This document shows, one piece after another, positions 1 to 11,272 of a stretch of DNA of 64,000 nt. The position numbers and the translations under genes were made by a program. Position 1 is the stretch's first letter. Each line of letters begins with the position of its first letter. Origin of the DNA: Nymphaea colorata (taxonomy: Eukaryota > Streptophyta > Magnoliopsida > Nymphaeales > Nymphaeaceae); assembly GCF_008831285.2 (NCBI RefSeq), contig NC_045142.1, positions 17,673,354 to 17,737,353 of the forward strand, read 5' to 3'. The notes beneath the pieces are model-generated. The model did not search any database. It was not told where the DNA came from and saw only the letters and a list, made by a program, of their open reading frames with translations.

Positions 1-12
1 AAAGCCTATAAG

Positions 13-3000
13 CAGGGGCGGAGGGAGACCCGGGCCCGCCTGGGCCATGGCCCGGGTGAGCTTGTGAGGAAAAAAAAAAATCAAATTAAAAAAATTAGTT
101 TTTTTTACTCTGGCCCAACCCGTAGATGGACTTGGCCCGACCCAAGATGGTCTTGGCCCGACCCGTCTTTCATCTTTTTCTCTCTCGCAATCTCGCTCAC
201 TCCGTCTGTGCCCTACCCTGTCCTTTCGCCCCTCTCTCTCCCGTTCGGATGGTCCCCTCCTCTCTGGCCCCTCTTTCTCCCCCTTGCTCGGATGGTCCCC
301 TCCTCTCTGGCCCACAACTGTAGAAGATAGCAGGGCCCTTTCTCTCACAGTCTCACGCCCTCTCTCTCGCTGGCTCCTCTTTCTCTGCCCTGGCCCACAG
401 GCCACAATCACACATCTCGCTAGATGCTAGCTCCTCCTTCCTGACTCACTGGCTGCCCTGGCCCACAGCACAAATCCACAATCACAGCTCTTGCTTGCTA
501 GTCGTTGCCCGCTGGCTCCCTCTCTCATTGCCCTGACCTGGCCGGCTGGCCCACAATCTGTTGCTTGATTTTGGAGACTGATGAAGCAGGGTTTGGGAAT
601 TTCTTCTTGGTTGTTTTGATCCAAATAGCACATTTGAGGAGAGAAATCAGATAAGGCAGCGCAGGAGGTACTCTAGTTTTCTGTAGCTAATTAATATTTT
701 CCCTATGTTTCTTATCTACACTAGAGTAATTTCTTGAAGAAGTTTAGAGGATATTTCTTCAAGTGAAGCGTTGCAAACATTAAAACTTTAGCACTGTGGA
801 TTCATGCTTTCAGACCATGCACTTTAGCATAATTTATTTCGTGGATGGTTTCCATTTTGTAAGATTTAAGTAAAATTAAACTCTCCTGTATATAACACTA
901 AAATTCAGTTTCTGTTGGACTAAGGGCGAAAGGTCTGACCAGGACTGCTCTTAACAGTTAACCCCAACACTGGTGGTCACTCTTCTACCAGGTGTGCATA
1001 CGCATGCACAGACACGGGCTGAGAGAGAGAAAAAAAAATGGAAAAGGAGAGAGAAGTTCGTAAAGGAGACAAAATCTAGATCCACGTTTTTTATGCAATC
1101 TAATATTGTAGATATGATCTTAAGAAGAAGAACATGTATAAATTACACATTTATGGACTTTAATAATGTTTTTTAATAATAAAAAATGAACGGCTCTTAT
1201 AATACTAACATTTTCATAGTCGAAATATTAAATTATGTACAAAAATAACTTGAATTAAATATGATTTGTGTTGAACTAGTGTTTATGAATATATTGTGAT
1301 CTTCACTATATTTTTAAATGCAAAATTAAGAGGTTGGCTTTCGTCCCTTACCTAAATAATTTGGGAGATATCAGTAAATGAGAGAGATGAAGTTAGGCGA
1401 GCATATATTAATTATGGGCCATATCAACACAAACTTCATAGATATCCAATGTCAGGTCCTTCAAGTCATCCTCGTAAATTTCAAGCTTCATGGTTTCAAA
1501 AATTTTCATGGTTAGAATATTCTCCTAAGACAGACAGTGCATATTGTTTGCAGTGTTATCTCTTCAGTACTCCATATTCAAATGACAGTCCATTTATTAC
1601 TGAAGGATTCAGAGTTTGGAAGAGGGTGGGTGGTAATGAGAAACAATGTGCATTTCGTATTCATGAAGGGACAAGTCAAAATTCACCTCATAATATAAAT
1701 GTGAGTGCATTTAATGACTTAAGTCGTCAAAGCAAACACATAGATAAAATGATTGGAAAGCAAAGTTCAGAGCTTGTTCACAACAACCGCTTGAGATTGA
1801 AGGCATCTGTAGACGCAATTCGTTGGTTAGCATTTCAAGCTTGTGCTTTTAGAGGCCATGATGAAAGTTCAAGTTCAATGAATCAAGGTAACTTTATTGA
1901 GTTCATTAAAACTTTAGCTAGTTATAATGACAAAGTTGCACAAGTTGTCTTGGATAATGCTCCAAAGAATGCTAAATATACATCACCAACAGTTCAGAAA
2001 GAAATTTTACATGTTTTTGCAAGTAAAGTGAGAGCTAAAATTATAGAAGAAATTGGTGATGCTAAATATTGTATTATTATTGATGAAGCTCGAGATGAGT
2101 CCAAGAGAGAGCAAATGGCTGTTGTTCTTAGATTTGTTAACAAGCAAGGTCAAGTTCAAGAGCGATTTTTAAGTGTTGTGCATGTAAGGGATACTACAGC
2201 AATTACTTTGAAGAATGCAATTTGTACTTTGTTATCTCAACATAATCTTAGCATTCAAGATATACGGGGTCAAGGATATGATGGTGCTAGTAATATGCGA
2301 GGTGAATTAAATGGATTGCAAGCATTAATTTTGAATGAATGTCCTTATGCATATTATGTTCATTGTTTTGCTCATAGATTACAACTTGCACTTGTTGCAA
2401 CTTCAAAAGAAGTTGGTCATGTTCATAAATTTTTTGAACAGTTAACATATGTAATTAATGCTGTTAGTGCAAGCAGTAAACGTAATGATGAATTGCATGA
2501 AGCTCAAGCAAATGAATTTGCATTCAGAATTGCTATAGATGAACTTGAAACTGGAAGAGGACTTAATCAAATTGGATCACTACAGCAGCCTGGTGATACT
2601 AGATGGGGATCTCATTTTGTGTCTGTGTGCAGTTTATTAAAAATGTTCAATGCAACATGTGTAGTATTGGAAAATTTAAGAGACAATGGATCAACATCTC
2701 AAATACGGGGTGAAGGTCTTTCAGCTTATGACATGATCACATCCTTTGACTTTGTATTTATTTTACACTTGGTACAACAAATTTTGGGACAGAGTGATAC
2801 TCTTTGTCAGTCATTGCAAAGGCAAAGACAAGACATTTTAAATGCAATGACTATGGTTGATAATTCAAAAAAGTTCCTACAAGAACTCAGGGAGAATGGT
2901 TGGGATTTATTTATAGAAATTGTGGGAGCATTTTGTGTGACACATGATATCCCTATTCCAGATATGGATGCTCAATATTTTGTCAGAGGATCACGTTCTC

Positions 3001-4167
3001 GTCGTGAATGCAATTTTATTACAGTGAGACATCATTATCATGTCGATATTTTTATTGCTGCTATTGATTCTCAACTGGTAGAGTTGAATAGTAGATTTAA
3101 TGAAAATTCTATGGAAATACTACGTTTGATGTCGACATTCGACCCTAGAGATCAATATGAGTCATTTAATGCACAAGATGCATACACTCTTGCAGAGAAG
3201 TTTTATCCTGAAGATTTTCTAGACTGTTTAAATTATCAGTTGATGCATTATAAAAATGATATTTGTCATCATCCAAGTTTTCAAAATTTGGGTACACTAT
3301 CAGATGTATGTCAAGCAATGATACATAGTAGAAAAAGTGAAGGATATCCTTATGTATACAGGTTGCTTAGTCTGATTTTAACGCTTCCTGTCTCCACAGC
3401 AACCACAAAAAGGGCATTCTCTGCTATGAAGCTTATTAAAACAAGGTTGCGTAACAAAATGGAGGATGAATTCTTTGCTGATTGTTTGCTTTTGTATATT
3501 GAGAAAGAAATTGCCCAAATGTTTGATTCCAATGATATTATTGATGCCTTTTACAAGATGAAAAGCCGTAGAGCACAATTGCAATAGGTAAAGTATTTTG
3601 TTGCATCATTTTTATGTTAATGTTTATTTGAGTCATTATTTAGTTTCAATAATAAATGATGTAGTTTTTGTTTATATTTTATTGTGCAGGTGAATGAATG
3701 ATGATATGTAACTATTTTCAATAAAAACAGAAGAAACAACGGATTGTGTTACATAGAAAGAATACAAAACGGCTTGTTTTAGGTAAGTAACATGTTTTGA
3801 TTTTGGGGTTTATATATATATTTGTTTGCTATATTTTGAGTTGTGATATTTGCATGTCCACCTTATACTCACTGTTTACACTTACGCCACTGTAATAGAA
3901 ATAGAGCACCTTATCTGCTGAGGACAGATCGCGCTTTGTGTTAATGACACAAGCAATTATTAAATGTGCCGTAGGACAGGTCGCGCTTCACGTTCATGAC
4001 GTGGGCAATTATATACGACATATGTTCAGTTTTACTATCCTGTCGTTTGCAAATATTATCTAAAGTGTATAAGTATATATAATAATAATAATATAATATA
4101 ATATATTATATTATAGTTCATTAGACTGTTTGGCCCGCCCCTGAGAAAAATCCTGCCTCCGCCCCTG
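13..4167 (+). mobile_element. Complete hAT-superfamily DNA transposon, apparently autonomous
   Basis: The element begins CAGGGGCGGAGGGAG at 13 and ends with the inverse, CTGCCTCCGCCCCTG, at 4167. These terminal inverted repeats match over about 15 bases with one or two mismatches. It is flanked by a perfect 8-bp direct repeat CCTATAAG at 5-12 and 4168-4175, and an 8-bp target duplication is diagnostic of hAT. Inside lies one long transposase frame (1449-3587). The first 650 bases are CT-rich, C-heavy leader/promoter sequence, and 3588-4140 is an AT-rich 3' region. The paralogous L2 locus has no element: CCGATAGT at 37144-37151 sits where the insertion would be, although that alignment is loose. 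The perfect target repeat and open frame suggest a fairly young insertion. Confidence 0.93.
1449..3587 (+). CDS. hAT transposase, TTF zinc-finger / DUF4371 / hAT C-terminal dimerisation (zinc finger MYM-type 1-like)
   Basis: The 712-codon frame has no internal stop. Domain order fits the plant TTF-type hAT family. A TTF-type finger lies at about residues 15-90, with WF..FSWLEY and C33xxC36. A DUF4371/RNase-H-like catalytic part lies at about 120-400, with IIIDEARDES (D212), GYDGASNMRG (D278), the VHCFAHRLQL C-x-x-H motif and GDTRWGSHF (D383). The hAT dimerisation region is at about 640-690 (LPVSTATTKRAFSAMK). The product would cut and paste this element in the nucleus. The annotated ATG is probably not the true start: the frame is open back to a stop at 1353-1355, and the upstream codons 1383-1409 read RDEVRRAYI, a block conserved in this family before the finger. 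The native N-terminus probably comes from an unidentified upstream exon. The stop is followed by an AT-rich 3' region with a possible intron acceptor near 3687. Confidence 0.92.
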   Translation: MSGPSSHPRKFQASWFQKFSWLEYSPKTDSAYCLQCYLFSTPYSNDSPFITEGFRVWKRVGGNEKQCAFRIHEGTSQNSPHNINVSAFNDLSRQSKHIDKMIGKQSSELVHNNRLRLKASVDAIRWLAFQACAFRGHDESSSSMNQGNFIEFIKTLASYNDKVAQVVLDNAPKNAKYTSPTVQKEILHVFASKVRAKIIEEIGDAKYCIIIDEARDESKREQMAVVLRFVNKQGQVQERFLSVVHVRDTTAITLKNAICTLLSQHNLSIQDIRGQGYDGASNMRGELNGLQALILNECPYAYYVHCFAHRLQLALVATSKEVGHVHKFFEQLTYVINAVSASSKRNDELHEAQANEFAFRIAIDELETGRGLNQIGSLQQPGDTRWGSHFVSVCSLLKMFNATCVVLENLRDNGSTSQIRGEGLSAYDMITSFDFVFILHLVQQILGQSDTLCQSLQRQRQDILNAMTMVDNSKKFLQELRENGWDLFIEIVGAFCVTHDIPIPDMDAQYFVRGSRSRRECNFITVRHHYHVDIFIAAIDSQLVELNSRFNENSMEILRLMSTFDPRDQYESFNAQDAYTLAEKFYPEDFLDCLNYQLMHYKNDICHHPSFQNLGTLSDVCQAMIHSRKSEGYPYVYRLLSLILTLPVSTATTKRAFSAMKLIKTRLRNKMEDEFFADCLLLYIEKEIAQMFDSNDIIDAFYKMKSRRAQLQ

Positions 4168-4175
4168 CCTATAAG

Positions 4176-5187
4176 TAAAGGCCTAAAGGGTCCATCTTAT
4201 TGGAACCCGATCCCTTGACATTACTCACAAAAAACTTTTGATGTTTTTATTTATTGGTTATAATAAGTCAAGCTTGAAGAAGACGAAAAAAAATGTGGTA
4301 ATTTTTTTCAAAAAATTAAATAATTAAAAGTAAAGGAAAAATAAAATATGTAAACAACTAAGAACAGGGGCAGAAAAAAAATAGATTTACATCAGATAAA
4401 AATAGAAAATAAAAAAAAAAGTCTAGCACCATGAAAACGTGAAAAGAAAAATAAAATGAAAAAACCATGCTTTCCCTTCGTGGTTTTCTGTTTTTTCAAA
4501 AAAATATTGTTCTTTTAAATTTTAAACAGCTAATTTCTTTATCGTATTCCTTTCATAAAAAAATCTATTTTTTTTTGTAATGATGCTTGACATTATGGGT
4601 AGGGGTGGAGGGAAGGGGGAGGTTCTTGGCCCCACCCAATTGCCGTTGCCAAGATAGGGTCCACATCTCAAATTTTAAAAACTTTCAAAATTTATATGTA
4701 AATATAAAAAAAATTGTTTAATGTATATAAAAAAAATTAAAAAATTTTATTTTAGTTACTATTAAAATTTTGAAACTATAATTTAGTCCCTGCAATAAAA
4801 AATCACCTTTAAGTGTCGACTTTTAAATATTAAGGGGTTCTTAGATTCTAAAAGAAGATCCGATAAAATGTCTCTAATATAAAGGTATGTATATATGGCT
4901 TTTGGAAAAAACAAAAAAAGGTAACACCAAAAGTTGACGTGAAACTTGTTTTGACCTACTTACTTACTTTATGCGTATGGTGACATTTTTTATTTTTCAA
5001 GTTTAGATTAGCACTTCAATATGGTCGCTTTTCAAAATAAAAAAGCAAAAATCCATAAAATCAGCTCAACTTTTGATCTTGAGAACAATGAGTCTCGTTC
5101 TCTTAACCACGCAATTTTTTTTTTTGTAATGTACAGTTAAATGTAATATATTCACTAGTTAGCTGACTTTGATTTTCATGAGCTCTG
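4176..5187. other. Non-coding flank of block L1
   Basis: No gene is visible. The sequence is AT-rich and aligns with 37152-37830 in L2, for example the shared CATCTTATT and CCCTTGACAT strings. The stretch at about 4602-4830 resembles a transposon tail (GGGGTGGAGGGAAGGGGG followed by AT-rich sequence and a TAGTCCCTGC-like end). The same tail occurs at 37303-37487, where it ends GGCTCCGCCC. Confidence 0.6.
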
Positions 5188-5190
5188 TTA

Positions 5191-6270
5191 GGCCCTGTTT
5201 GATGCACAGACATTTTACTGTACATGGGGTTGAATTTGCCTTTTCACGATTAAAACAAACGCAGGAAACTTTTTTCTGCCCAATTCAATTAACCATGCTA
5301 AATTTACCCTCGAAAAAAAAAGTCCAAACATGAAGGGGGAAGACTTTTTACCACCGATTTGCCCGTCAGGGCTTTCTCATCTCCTTCGGTTGATCCCCTG
5401 CTCGTGTAGCGTAGCCGTCCTTTTCATCCGCATCTGCAGCCGCCAGGACGCCGCGTAGCAGGCCGACGCCGGATCGCCTGAGCCTGCCATCAACCCCGTG
5501 GAGTGGGCGGAGCAGGACCGCGTCGCCGTCGCCGTTTCTTGGCGTCCCAGCGATCTTCCGGCGGGATTCCGGTGGCTGGAGCGAAAGAACTGTCGACGCT
5601 TTCTGGCGTTGGGCACACTTCTACTGGGCGCCATACGACGAGATGTCATACCGGGCAAGAATGCGACCGCCGGGGGGACTGATCCCCATCATCTCCCCTG
5701 ATCTGAACCGCCGCTTCAGACCCCAACCTGAATTAAACACCCTTCATTCTTTCTCGTAAATTTTTGCCTTCTTAAGAACGAGGTCTTGTCTTCTGCTTTC
5801 GCTATGTGTAGTCATGGATTTTCATAATAAAGGCGCGGTGAATTTTGAACATACATGGGTACTGCTAAATTTCAGGCTTCCGAGCTTAATCTGGCTCGAA
5901 TTGAAGTGAAATCGTTATGTTCAACGATCTTATGCAACAGATATCACAAGCATGTAACAAGTTCTTAGAATGGAGCGTCTTTACCCTACCCCACCAGAAC
6001 AAATTAATGTATTAACTTCATGTTAGTTAACACGTTAATGAACCCCAACTTTTCTGCTTCAAATGTTCTGTCCGAATAGTTCGATGCAACGGTCAAAAAT
6101 TTTATCCATAAAAAATTTTTCGTGTTCAGCAAACACCCAAGTTTTTTTCTAGAAAAAATATCCTAAGCCATCAAACATGGCCTGGTTTTGGAAATGGTAA
6201 ATTTTTCCCTAGTGTATACTTACCTAGCATTTTTTTTCTCAAAAAAAAATTTGTGCCATCAAACGGGGCC
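5191..6270. mobile_element. Non-autonomous PIF/Harbinger-like element (1080 bp, TTA target duplication)
   Basis: The ends are GGCCCTGTTTGATG at 5191 and CATCAAACGGGGCC ending at 6270, which are inverse repeats with one mismatch in 14. TTA flanks both sides (5188-5190, 6271-6273), as expected for PIF/Harbinger. L2 carries the unoccupied site with a single TTA (37827-37829) between recognisably matching flanks. L3 keeps only the 3' end of the same insertion (56104-56289). The core at about 5377-5720 is strikingly GC-rich compared with its AT-rich ends and may be captured host sequence, but I could not identify it. No transposase is present. Confidence 0.85.
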
Positions 6271-7205
6271 TTAAAGCTGAAGGCACAATACAAAGTTGAC
6301 GGCACATTAATAATAGACAAGAAGAAAACATGGACTTTTCTTTTCATTTGGAGAAGTGGGATGAAAACCCCGCACCCACTCCGAAATCAGAATGTAATAT
6401 ATTTACTTTTATAATTTTTTTAAAATTTAAAAATTGAAATAAAATGGGAGAAAGGTTAGGGGTTAGCTTGCGCTCTCTGTTGGACAGTAGTATGATGAAA
6501 TAATGCTCTTGTTCACCTAAAAATAGAATCTTTCTTTTTAGTGTAAATAGAAAACGTTGAACCATTGATTGTCATATTCTTAATAAAGTTGTGGCTTCAT
6601 TTGCTTAAAATAAAAGTGCAAGACCAATTTAAAAATTTTGAAAACTGAATACATACATGTGTGATTGGAACTGAATGCTTCATCAAGCTTACTTCATTAG
6701 AGATCAAAGTCAACATTTCATAAAGGAGTCATAAAATGCATCTACCTGAATTTTTTTTTCCCAAACGTGAAGGTTTTAACTGGTGGCCAAGCCAGGATTT
6801 TTAGTCGTGACACAGACTTGGTGTGGGGATTGCACATATTTAGAGTTATAGCAAGGTGTTGAGACATTGTTATTCAAATTTTTGATGGGCTGGGGTGGGA
6901 TTCAAAAAATAAAGGCCTCAATGTAAAGCGGGAGTAAGGAATGTTTCGTCGCAAGAGCTGAATTATAATTTCAAAATTTTAACATGAGCTGAAATAAAAT
7001 TTTTCAAATTTTTGATGTAAGTTAAACTAGAAATTTTAAACGGGGGAGCCAAGTCCCCTGGCGGCCCCCTCCCTCTGCCCAAGGTGCGGGTTGCACGTAC
7101 GGATAATGGCAAGCCCCTCATTGTTGGCGGAAATCAGCCCCTCGACATTTTGACAGTAACTTTTGCCTTATAAAATCTTTAAAAATCTTAATTTGGCTTT
7201 ATAAA

Positions 7206-7223
7206 ATTTGAAATATATATATA

Positions 7224-7262
<39 letters not shown>

Positions 7263-7310
7263 GGATAGAGAGAGAGATTGGGAGATCAGAAAGAAAGAGA
7301 GAGAGAGACC
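7206..7310. repeat. (TA)n microsatellite followed by GA-rich tract
   Basis: Alternating TA runs to about 7258, then GA-rich sequence (GAGAGAGAGA) follows. This is a simple repeat prone to slippage. Confidence 0.9.
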
Positions 7311-7955
7311 CAACTAGATTTATATCAAGAATAGCAACTCTCAATTGAAATTAACATTTCTCAATACCATAGGATAGCACCATTTGGGTGGTGAAAGTAG
7401 TTATATTATACAATGATGGAAGAGTTGGAAAAAGAAAAAAATTATGCACTAACCAAATGGAATCTGTGCTCAAACCGTCGGCGCTTTCTCTCTCTAAGTC
7501 GGAAATTTTAACGCGGGTCCAAGATTCAAAGAGTCTCCACGTTTATCGTGGTCATGGAATCTCTCTCGCTGTCTCCTCTTCTTGGCTGCCAAGTTAATGA
7601 GCGGAGCTTCTCCTGCTTCCGGTCTGCTGCCTCTAATCATTCTCTTTGATGAACAATATACAAATAAAAAAAAATTATAATACTTCGTATATATGTATAT
7701 ATATAACTATACGTCCACTGTTTGATTAAAATACTAAATAATATTTTTCATTGGAGAACTTGTCGCGACGCTAATATTTGTACCGATGTTATAAATGTCA
7801 GTTTTTATCCCAAACGGAAACACTAAAAAATCTGCCCATATATATCGGCCTACAATATGGGTTTTGAAAACATTGTGTATCTCTTATAAATATTAATTAG
7901 TTTCTAGCTATTATAAATTGATCAGGGTTGGATACAGTATTTTTCCTCTAAAGAT

Positions 7956-8700
7956 GGCCATTGTACAATTTCTAAAAAATTCTTGTGAGGCTAAACTAAA
8001 TTTTTGGAAATGTCAAGCAGTACAAGGATCCATGGCTCCTGCTATCTAGCTTTTCTCAAAAGGGTGTAGGTAACTGGTTAGGTTAGTAGATCAATGAAAG
8101 TTTTGTCATCAGTTTCATTTTCATTGATATTAATATTTTGGACTATAAACAATCGATATGCAACACTTTAGTTGACAGATGTATCACTTTCCACATTACG
8201 TCCTAATGCAATTCTAGACCCATAAAATCCTGAAACTGAAAGAAAAGAAAAGAAAAGAAGCTTCGATCAAGAATTTTTTAATATTCCTCTAACCCACACA
8301 ACTAAAGTCACAGGGTGCGGCAGAAATGGCCGTTGTATAATTTCTAAAAAATTCTTGTGAGGCTAAACTAAATTTTTGAAAATGTCAAGCAGTAAAAGGA
8401 TTCATGGCTCCTGCTCTCTCGCTTTTTTCTAAAAGGTGTAAGCAACTCGTTAGGTTAGAAGATCAATGAAAGTTTGGTCATCGTTGCTCTCTCGCTTTTT
8501 TCTAAAAGGTGTAAGCAACTCGTTAGGTTAGAAGATCAATGAAAGTTTGGTCATCGTTAGGTCAATAGATCAATGAAAGTTTGGTCATCAGTTTGATTTT
8601 CAAAGGTACTAATATTTTGGAATGCAACCAATCGACATGCAACACTTTAATTGACGGATCTATCACGTCCCACGTACGTCCTAATGTAATCCTAGACTCG
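7956..8700. repeat. Imperfect tandem duplication, 372-bp unit
   Basis: A segment beginning GGCCATTGTACAATTTC at 7956 recurs at 8328 as GGCCGTTGTATAATTTC. It continues through the same words (CTTGTGAGGCTAAACTAAA, GGCTCCTGCT). L2 shows a separate duplication of the same segment near 39017 and 39165. Confidence 0.8.
8412..8557. repeat. 73-bp tandem repeat, two copies
   Basis: Units 8412-8484 and 8485-8557 both start TGCTCTCTCGCTTTTTTC and look identical by eye. They lie inside the second 372-bp unit. L3 has one copy of this segment plus a shorter partial repeat. Confidence 0.88.
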
Positions 8701-8999
8701 TAAAATCCCAAAAAGAGAGAAATAAAAAGAAGCTTGGGCCTAAAAATTTTTAGTATTCCTCTCCCCGAGACAACTCTTCTTATCTCTGCACTTGTTATTA
8801 TAATACATCGTCCAATCTGCCTCATATATACTGAATATTTTTTTGCAGCGGACACCAATGACATAGCCACATTGTAACTGTCACTTAAAAGTTTTTTATT
8901 TTTAAATAAGAATCTTAAATATTTATGTTTATATATATATAAGTACTTCACCAGATTTGAATATTTTTAAACAAGTACGCATTCAATAAATTTTTTTAG

Positions 9000-9001
<2 letters not shown>

Positions 9002-9053
<52 letters not shown>
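9002..9053. repeat. (TA)n microsatellite
   Basis: An uninterrupted TA run of about 50 bases. Confidence 0.93.
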
Positions 9054-9059
<6 letters not shown>

Positions 9060-10548
9060 AAATAGTGTTCCACGAGATTTGAATATTTTTAAACAAGTAC
9101 CCATTCAATAAATTTTTCCACCTCCATTACTACCTAAGACCTACCAAACCAATACCAATACCTTTGGAATGGCTAAAATACACCAAAATTGGTCACGTCC
9201 TCTGCGTCAGTAGGGGTGCACAACGAGTCGAGTTACTCGAACTCCACTCGTTTAACTCAACTCGTAAGTTTAAACGAGTTGCTTATTTAGTTAAACGAGT
9301 CGAGCTCGAGTTGACGAGCCGACTCGTTTAATTAATCGAGTCGAGTTCGAGTTCATTTGACTGAACTCGTTAAAGCTCGTCTCGGCTCGTTTAGTTAATG
9401 AACCGGTTTTTTTAAAACCGATTCAGACGAAAAAGCGGGAAGAACCAGTTTTTTTTTAGGGTTTCCTTGCTTAAGCTACTTTCGTTTTCGTTCTCACTTC
9501 TCCCTCTGATCCTCTCTGAGCTCTCTCCGAGACTCCGACTCCGACTCTCCCTTTCTCGCCTCTCGCCTCTCGGTCTCTCCATCTTCTCCTTCTCTTCTCT
9601 TCTCTAGTTCTCCCGTCTGGGAGTCTCTGACGTCTGCAGGAGGAACCAGTCGTCTGCGGCCGTGGGCAACTTCAGCTCGAGTTCAAGGTCAGCCGGCTGC
9701 TCCGCCTTCAGCTCAAGGTGAGGTACCCATGGTCGCTCCCCAAAAGAAACTTGTACTTTCTCCTGAATCTGCTGGATAAAGTCCTCCATGGTCGTTTTTC
9801 ATTAGCTTTCTCTTCGTTTCTTGGTTCAACCTTTCTTCTTTTGCTTTTCCCTCTCCGTCTCCTCGGTCACATCCGAACGCCTCTCCCTGGTTCGCACGAA
9901 GAACTAGATACACGCTCTGCTCATCTCTTTTGCAGCGTGAGGTGAGGTTTTGCTTACTTGTGGGGTTGTTGACTTGTCAGTTTTGATTTCTCTCCCTTTG
10001 CCTCGCTCTTTCTCTGTATCTCTGCCTCTCTTTTTCTGTTTCTCTATTTCTGTTTCTCAGTTTCTTTTCGCAGTTTCAAAGTTCCACTCATTTTTTTATT
10101 TGAATATGACTGCAGGAACTGTGTGCGTTCTGTGTTTGTATACATGTATAAGGTGGACTCTGGAAACACATGGATATGATCATGTGACTTGGGAACTGCC
10201 CCAGTATTCAGTACATATAAGGTTTTCCGTTTATATTTTTACTCTTCATCAGCGGAATATGTAATTTTGAACTCTGTTAGTGTTTTTATCATGTGAATAT
10301 GATCTGATTTGACACTCGTGAGTCATGGTCATATTTTTTGCAGAGAGTTCTAGAAAAGTATGTGAGGTGGGGAACAAGAGAAACCCCTATAGGAAGTGTC
10401 TCACTGGTGGACATAATTCTGTTAATATGAGAGCAATTTCTCTTTTTATTGCATGTCTTCGTAGCAATAGCATGTCTTTTATGAACATTTTGTCCTGCTT
10501 TTTTTTTTTCTTATGTAGATGTAACCTGAAAAGGAACAAAGAAGGGGG

Positions 10549-10612
10549 TACAGTTTTGGTGCAATATTGTGGGAGCTTGTAACAATGCAACAACCATGGG
10601 TTGAGCTTAGCT
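10549..10612 (+). pseudogene. Partial duplicate of a Raf-like kinase exon inside the hAT element
   Basis: In frame, the sequence reads YSFGAILWELVTMQQPWVEL, the kinase subdomain IX region of CTR1/EDR1-type Raf-like MAPKKKs. It is nearly identical to part of the longer fragment at 11136-11272, so one copy was probably duplicated within the element. Flanking bases do not continue the kinase match. Confidence 0.7.
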
Positions 10613-11135
10613 TTCTCAGCAGAAGTTGTATTTAGCAGTTGATGTTCCTTGACTAGTTGAATTCTTAGTTCTTAGTAGTTGTCCATTGCAATCGCCAATT
10701 TCTTTTTAGAGTTGTTTGCCAATTTATGTTTGTGGTGTTATGCAGTTACATATGCTTACATAAGCTTACTTTTTCAATCAACAATTTCGTACATAGTACG
10801 TGAAAATGTGATAACCATGAGCTCATGCAGTTTTCATATAATGATTCCTTATTGTTGGTTTTGTTGTTTGATGTTTTTGTTGACTTTTGTCCTCCCTGTA
10901 TTGTTCAAAACTTGCCCATATTTTCTAAAAGAAACATTTGTTTATCCATGTGACAAACCAATGCGTGGTACACTTGTTTGTACTATGAATGTGATGCATG
11001 ATGAGTACTGTTGATTGTAATATAAGTTGAAAATTATGAATATGCTCTCATAGTTCGGAGCTAGAGGTTACATGGTTTTTCAGTTTAATTATGAGAGAGC
11101 CTCCTAATGATCATATGTTCATACTGTCCCTGCAG

Positions 11136-11272
11136 CCTGAGTAGATGGCTCTCGAGTTCCTCCGTGGAGAGCCTTCGAATGAAATTCTGATGTATACGGT
11201 TTTGGTGCAATATTGTGGGAGCTTGTAACGATGCAACAACCATGGGTTGAGCTTAGCCCTGCACAAGTCATC
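11136..11272 (+). pseudogene. Captured exon fragment of a Raf-like MAPKKK (CTR1/EDR1 family)
   Basis: The fragment follows an acceptor-like CCCTGCAG. It reads PE-stop-MALEFLRGEPSNE, then after a one-base deletion SDVYGFGAILWELVTMQQPW, then VELSPAQVI. This matches the kinase activation-loop end and subdomain IX of Raf-like MAPKKKs (family pattern PEWMAPEVLRxEPSNEKSDVYSFG). The TGG of PEW has become TAG and there is a frameshift, so it cannot encode a kinase. The adjoining 11275-11351 stays open (LLHVEDESPSLLVKLL) and ends before a GT; it may belong to another captured exon, but I cannot assign it firmly. Confidence 0.8.

Larger units (their letters stand above)
6274..9202. other. Non-coding 5' flank of LOR1
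   Basis: No gene is visible. The region is paralogous to 56293-57461 (L3) and, more distantly, to 37830-39650 (L2). It holds microsatellites and two levels of local duplication, listed separately. Short antisense frames here, such as 8562-8951, are AT-rich, show no recognisable domain, and fall in promoter-side sequence. Confidence 0.6.

Noticed and set aside
64-330. Open frames in the first 650 bases
   Set aside because: C/T-rich leader of the hAT element with low-complexity proline/serine translation; no domain.
8562-8951. 129-codon antisense frame, partly shared with 57093-57395
   Set aside because: AT-rich promoter-side sequence; the start differs between paralogues and no domain is visible.
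9604-9789. Antisense frame beginning MEDFIQQIQEKVQVSF
   Set aside because: Looks protein-like and might be another captured exon of the hAT element, but I could not match it to any family, so it is not called.
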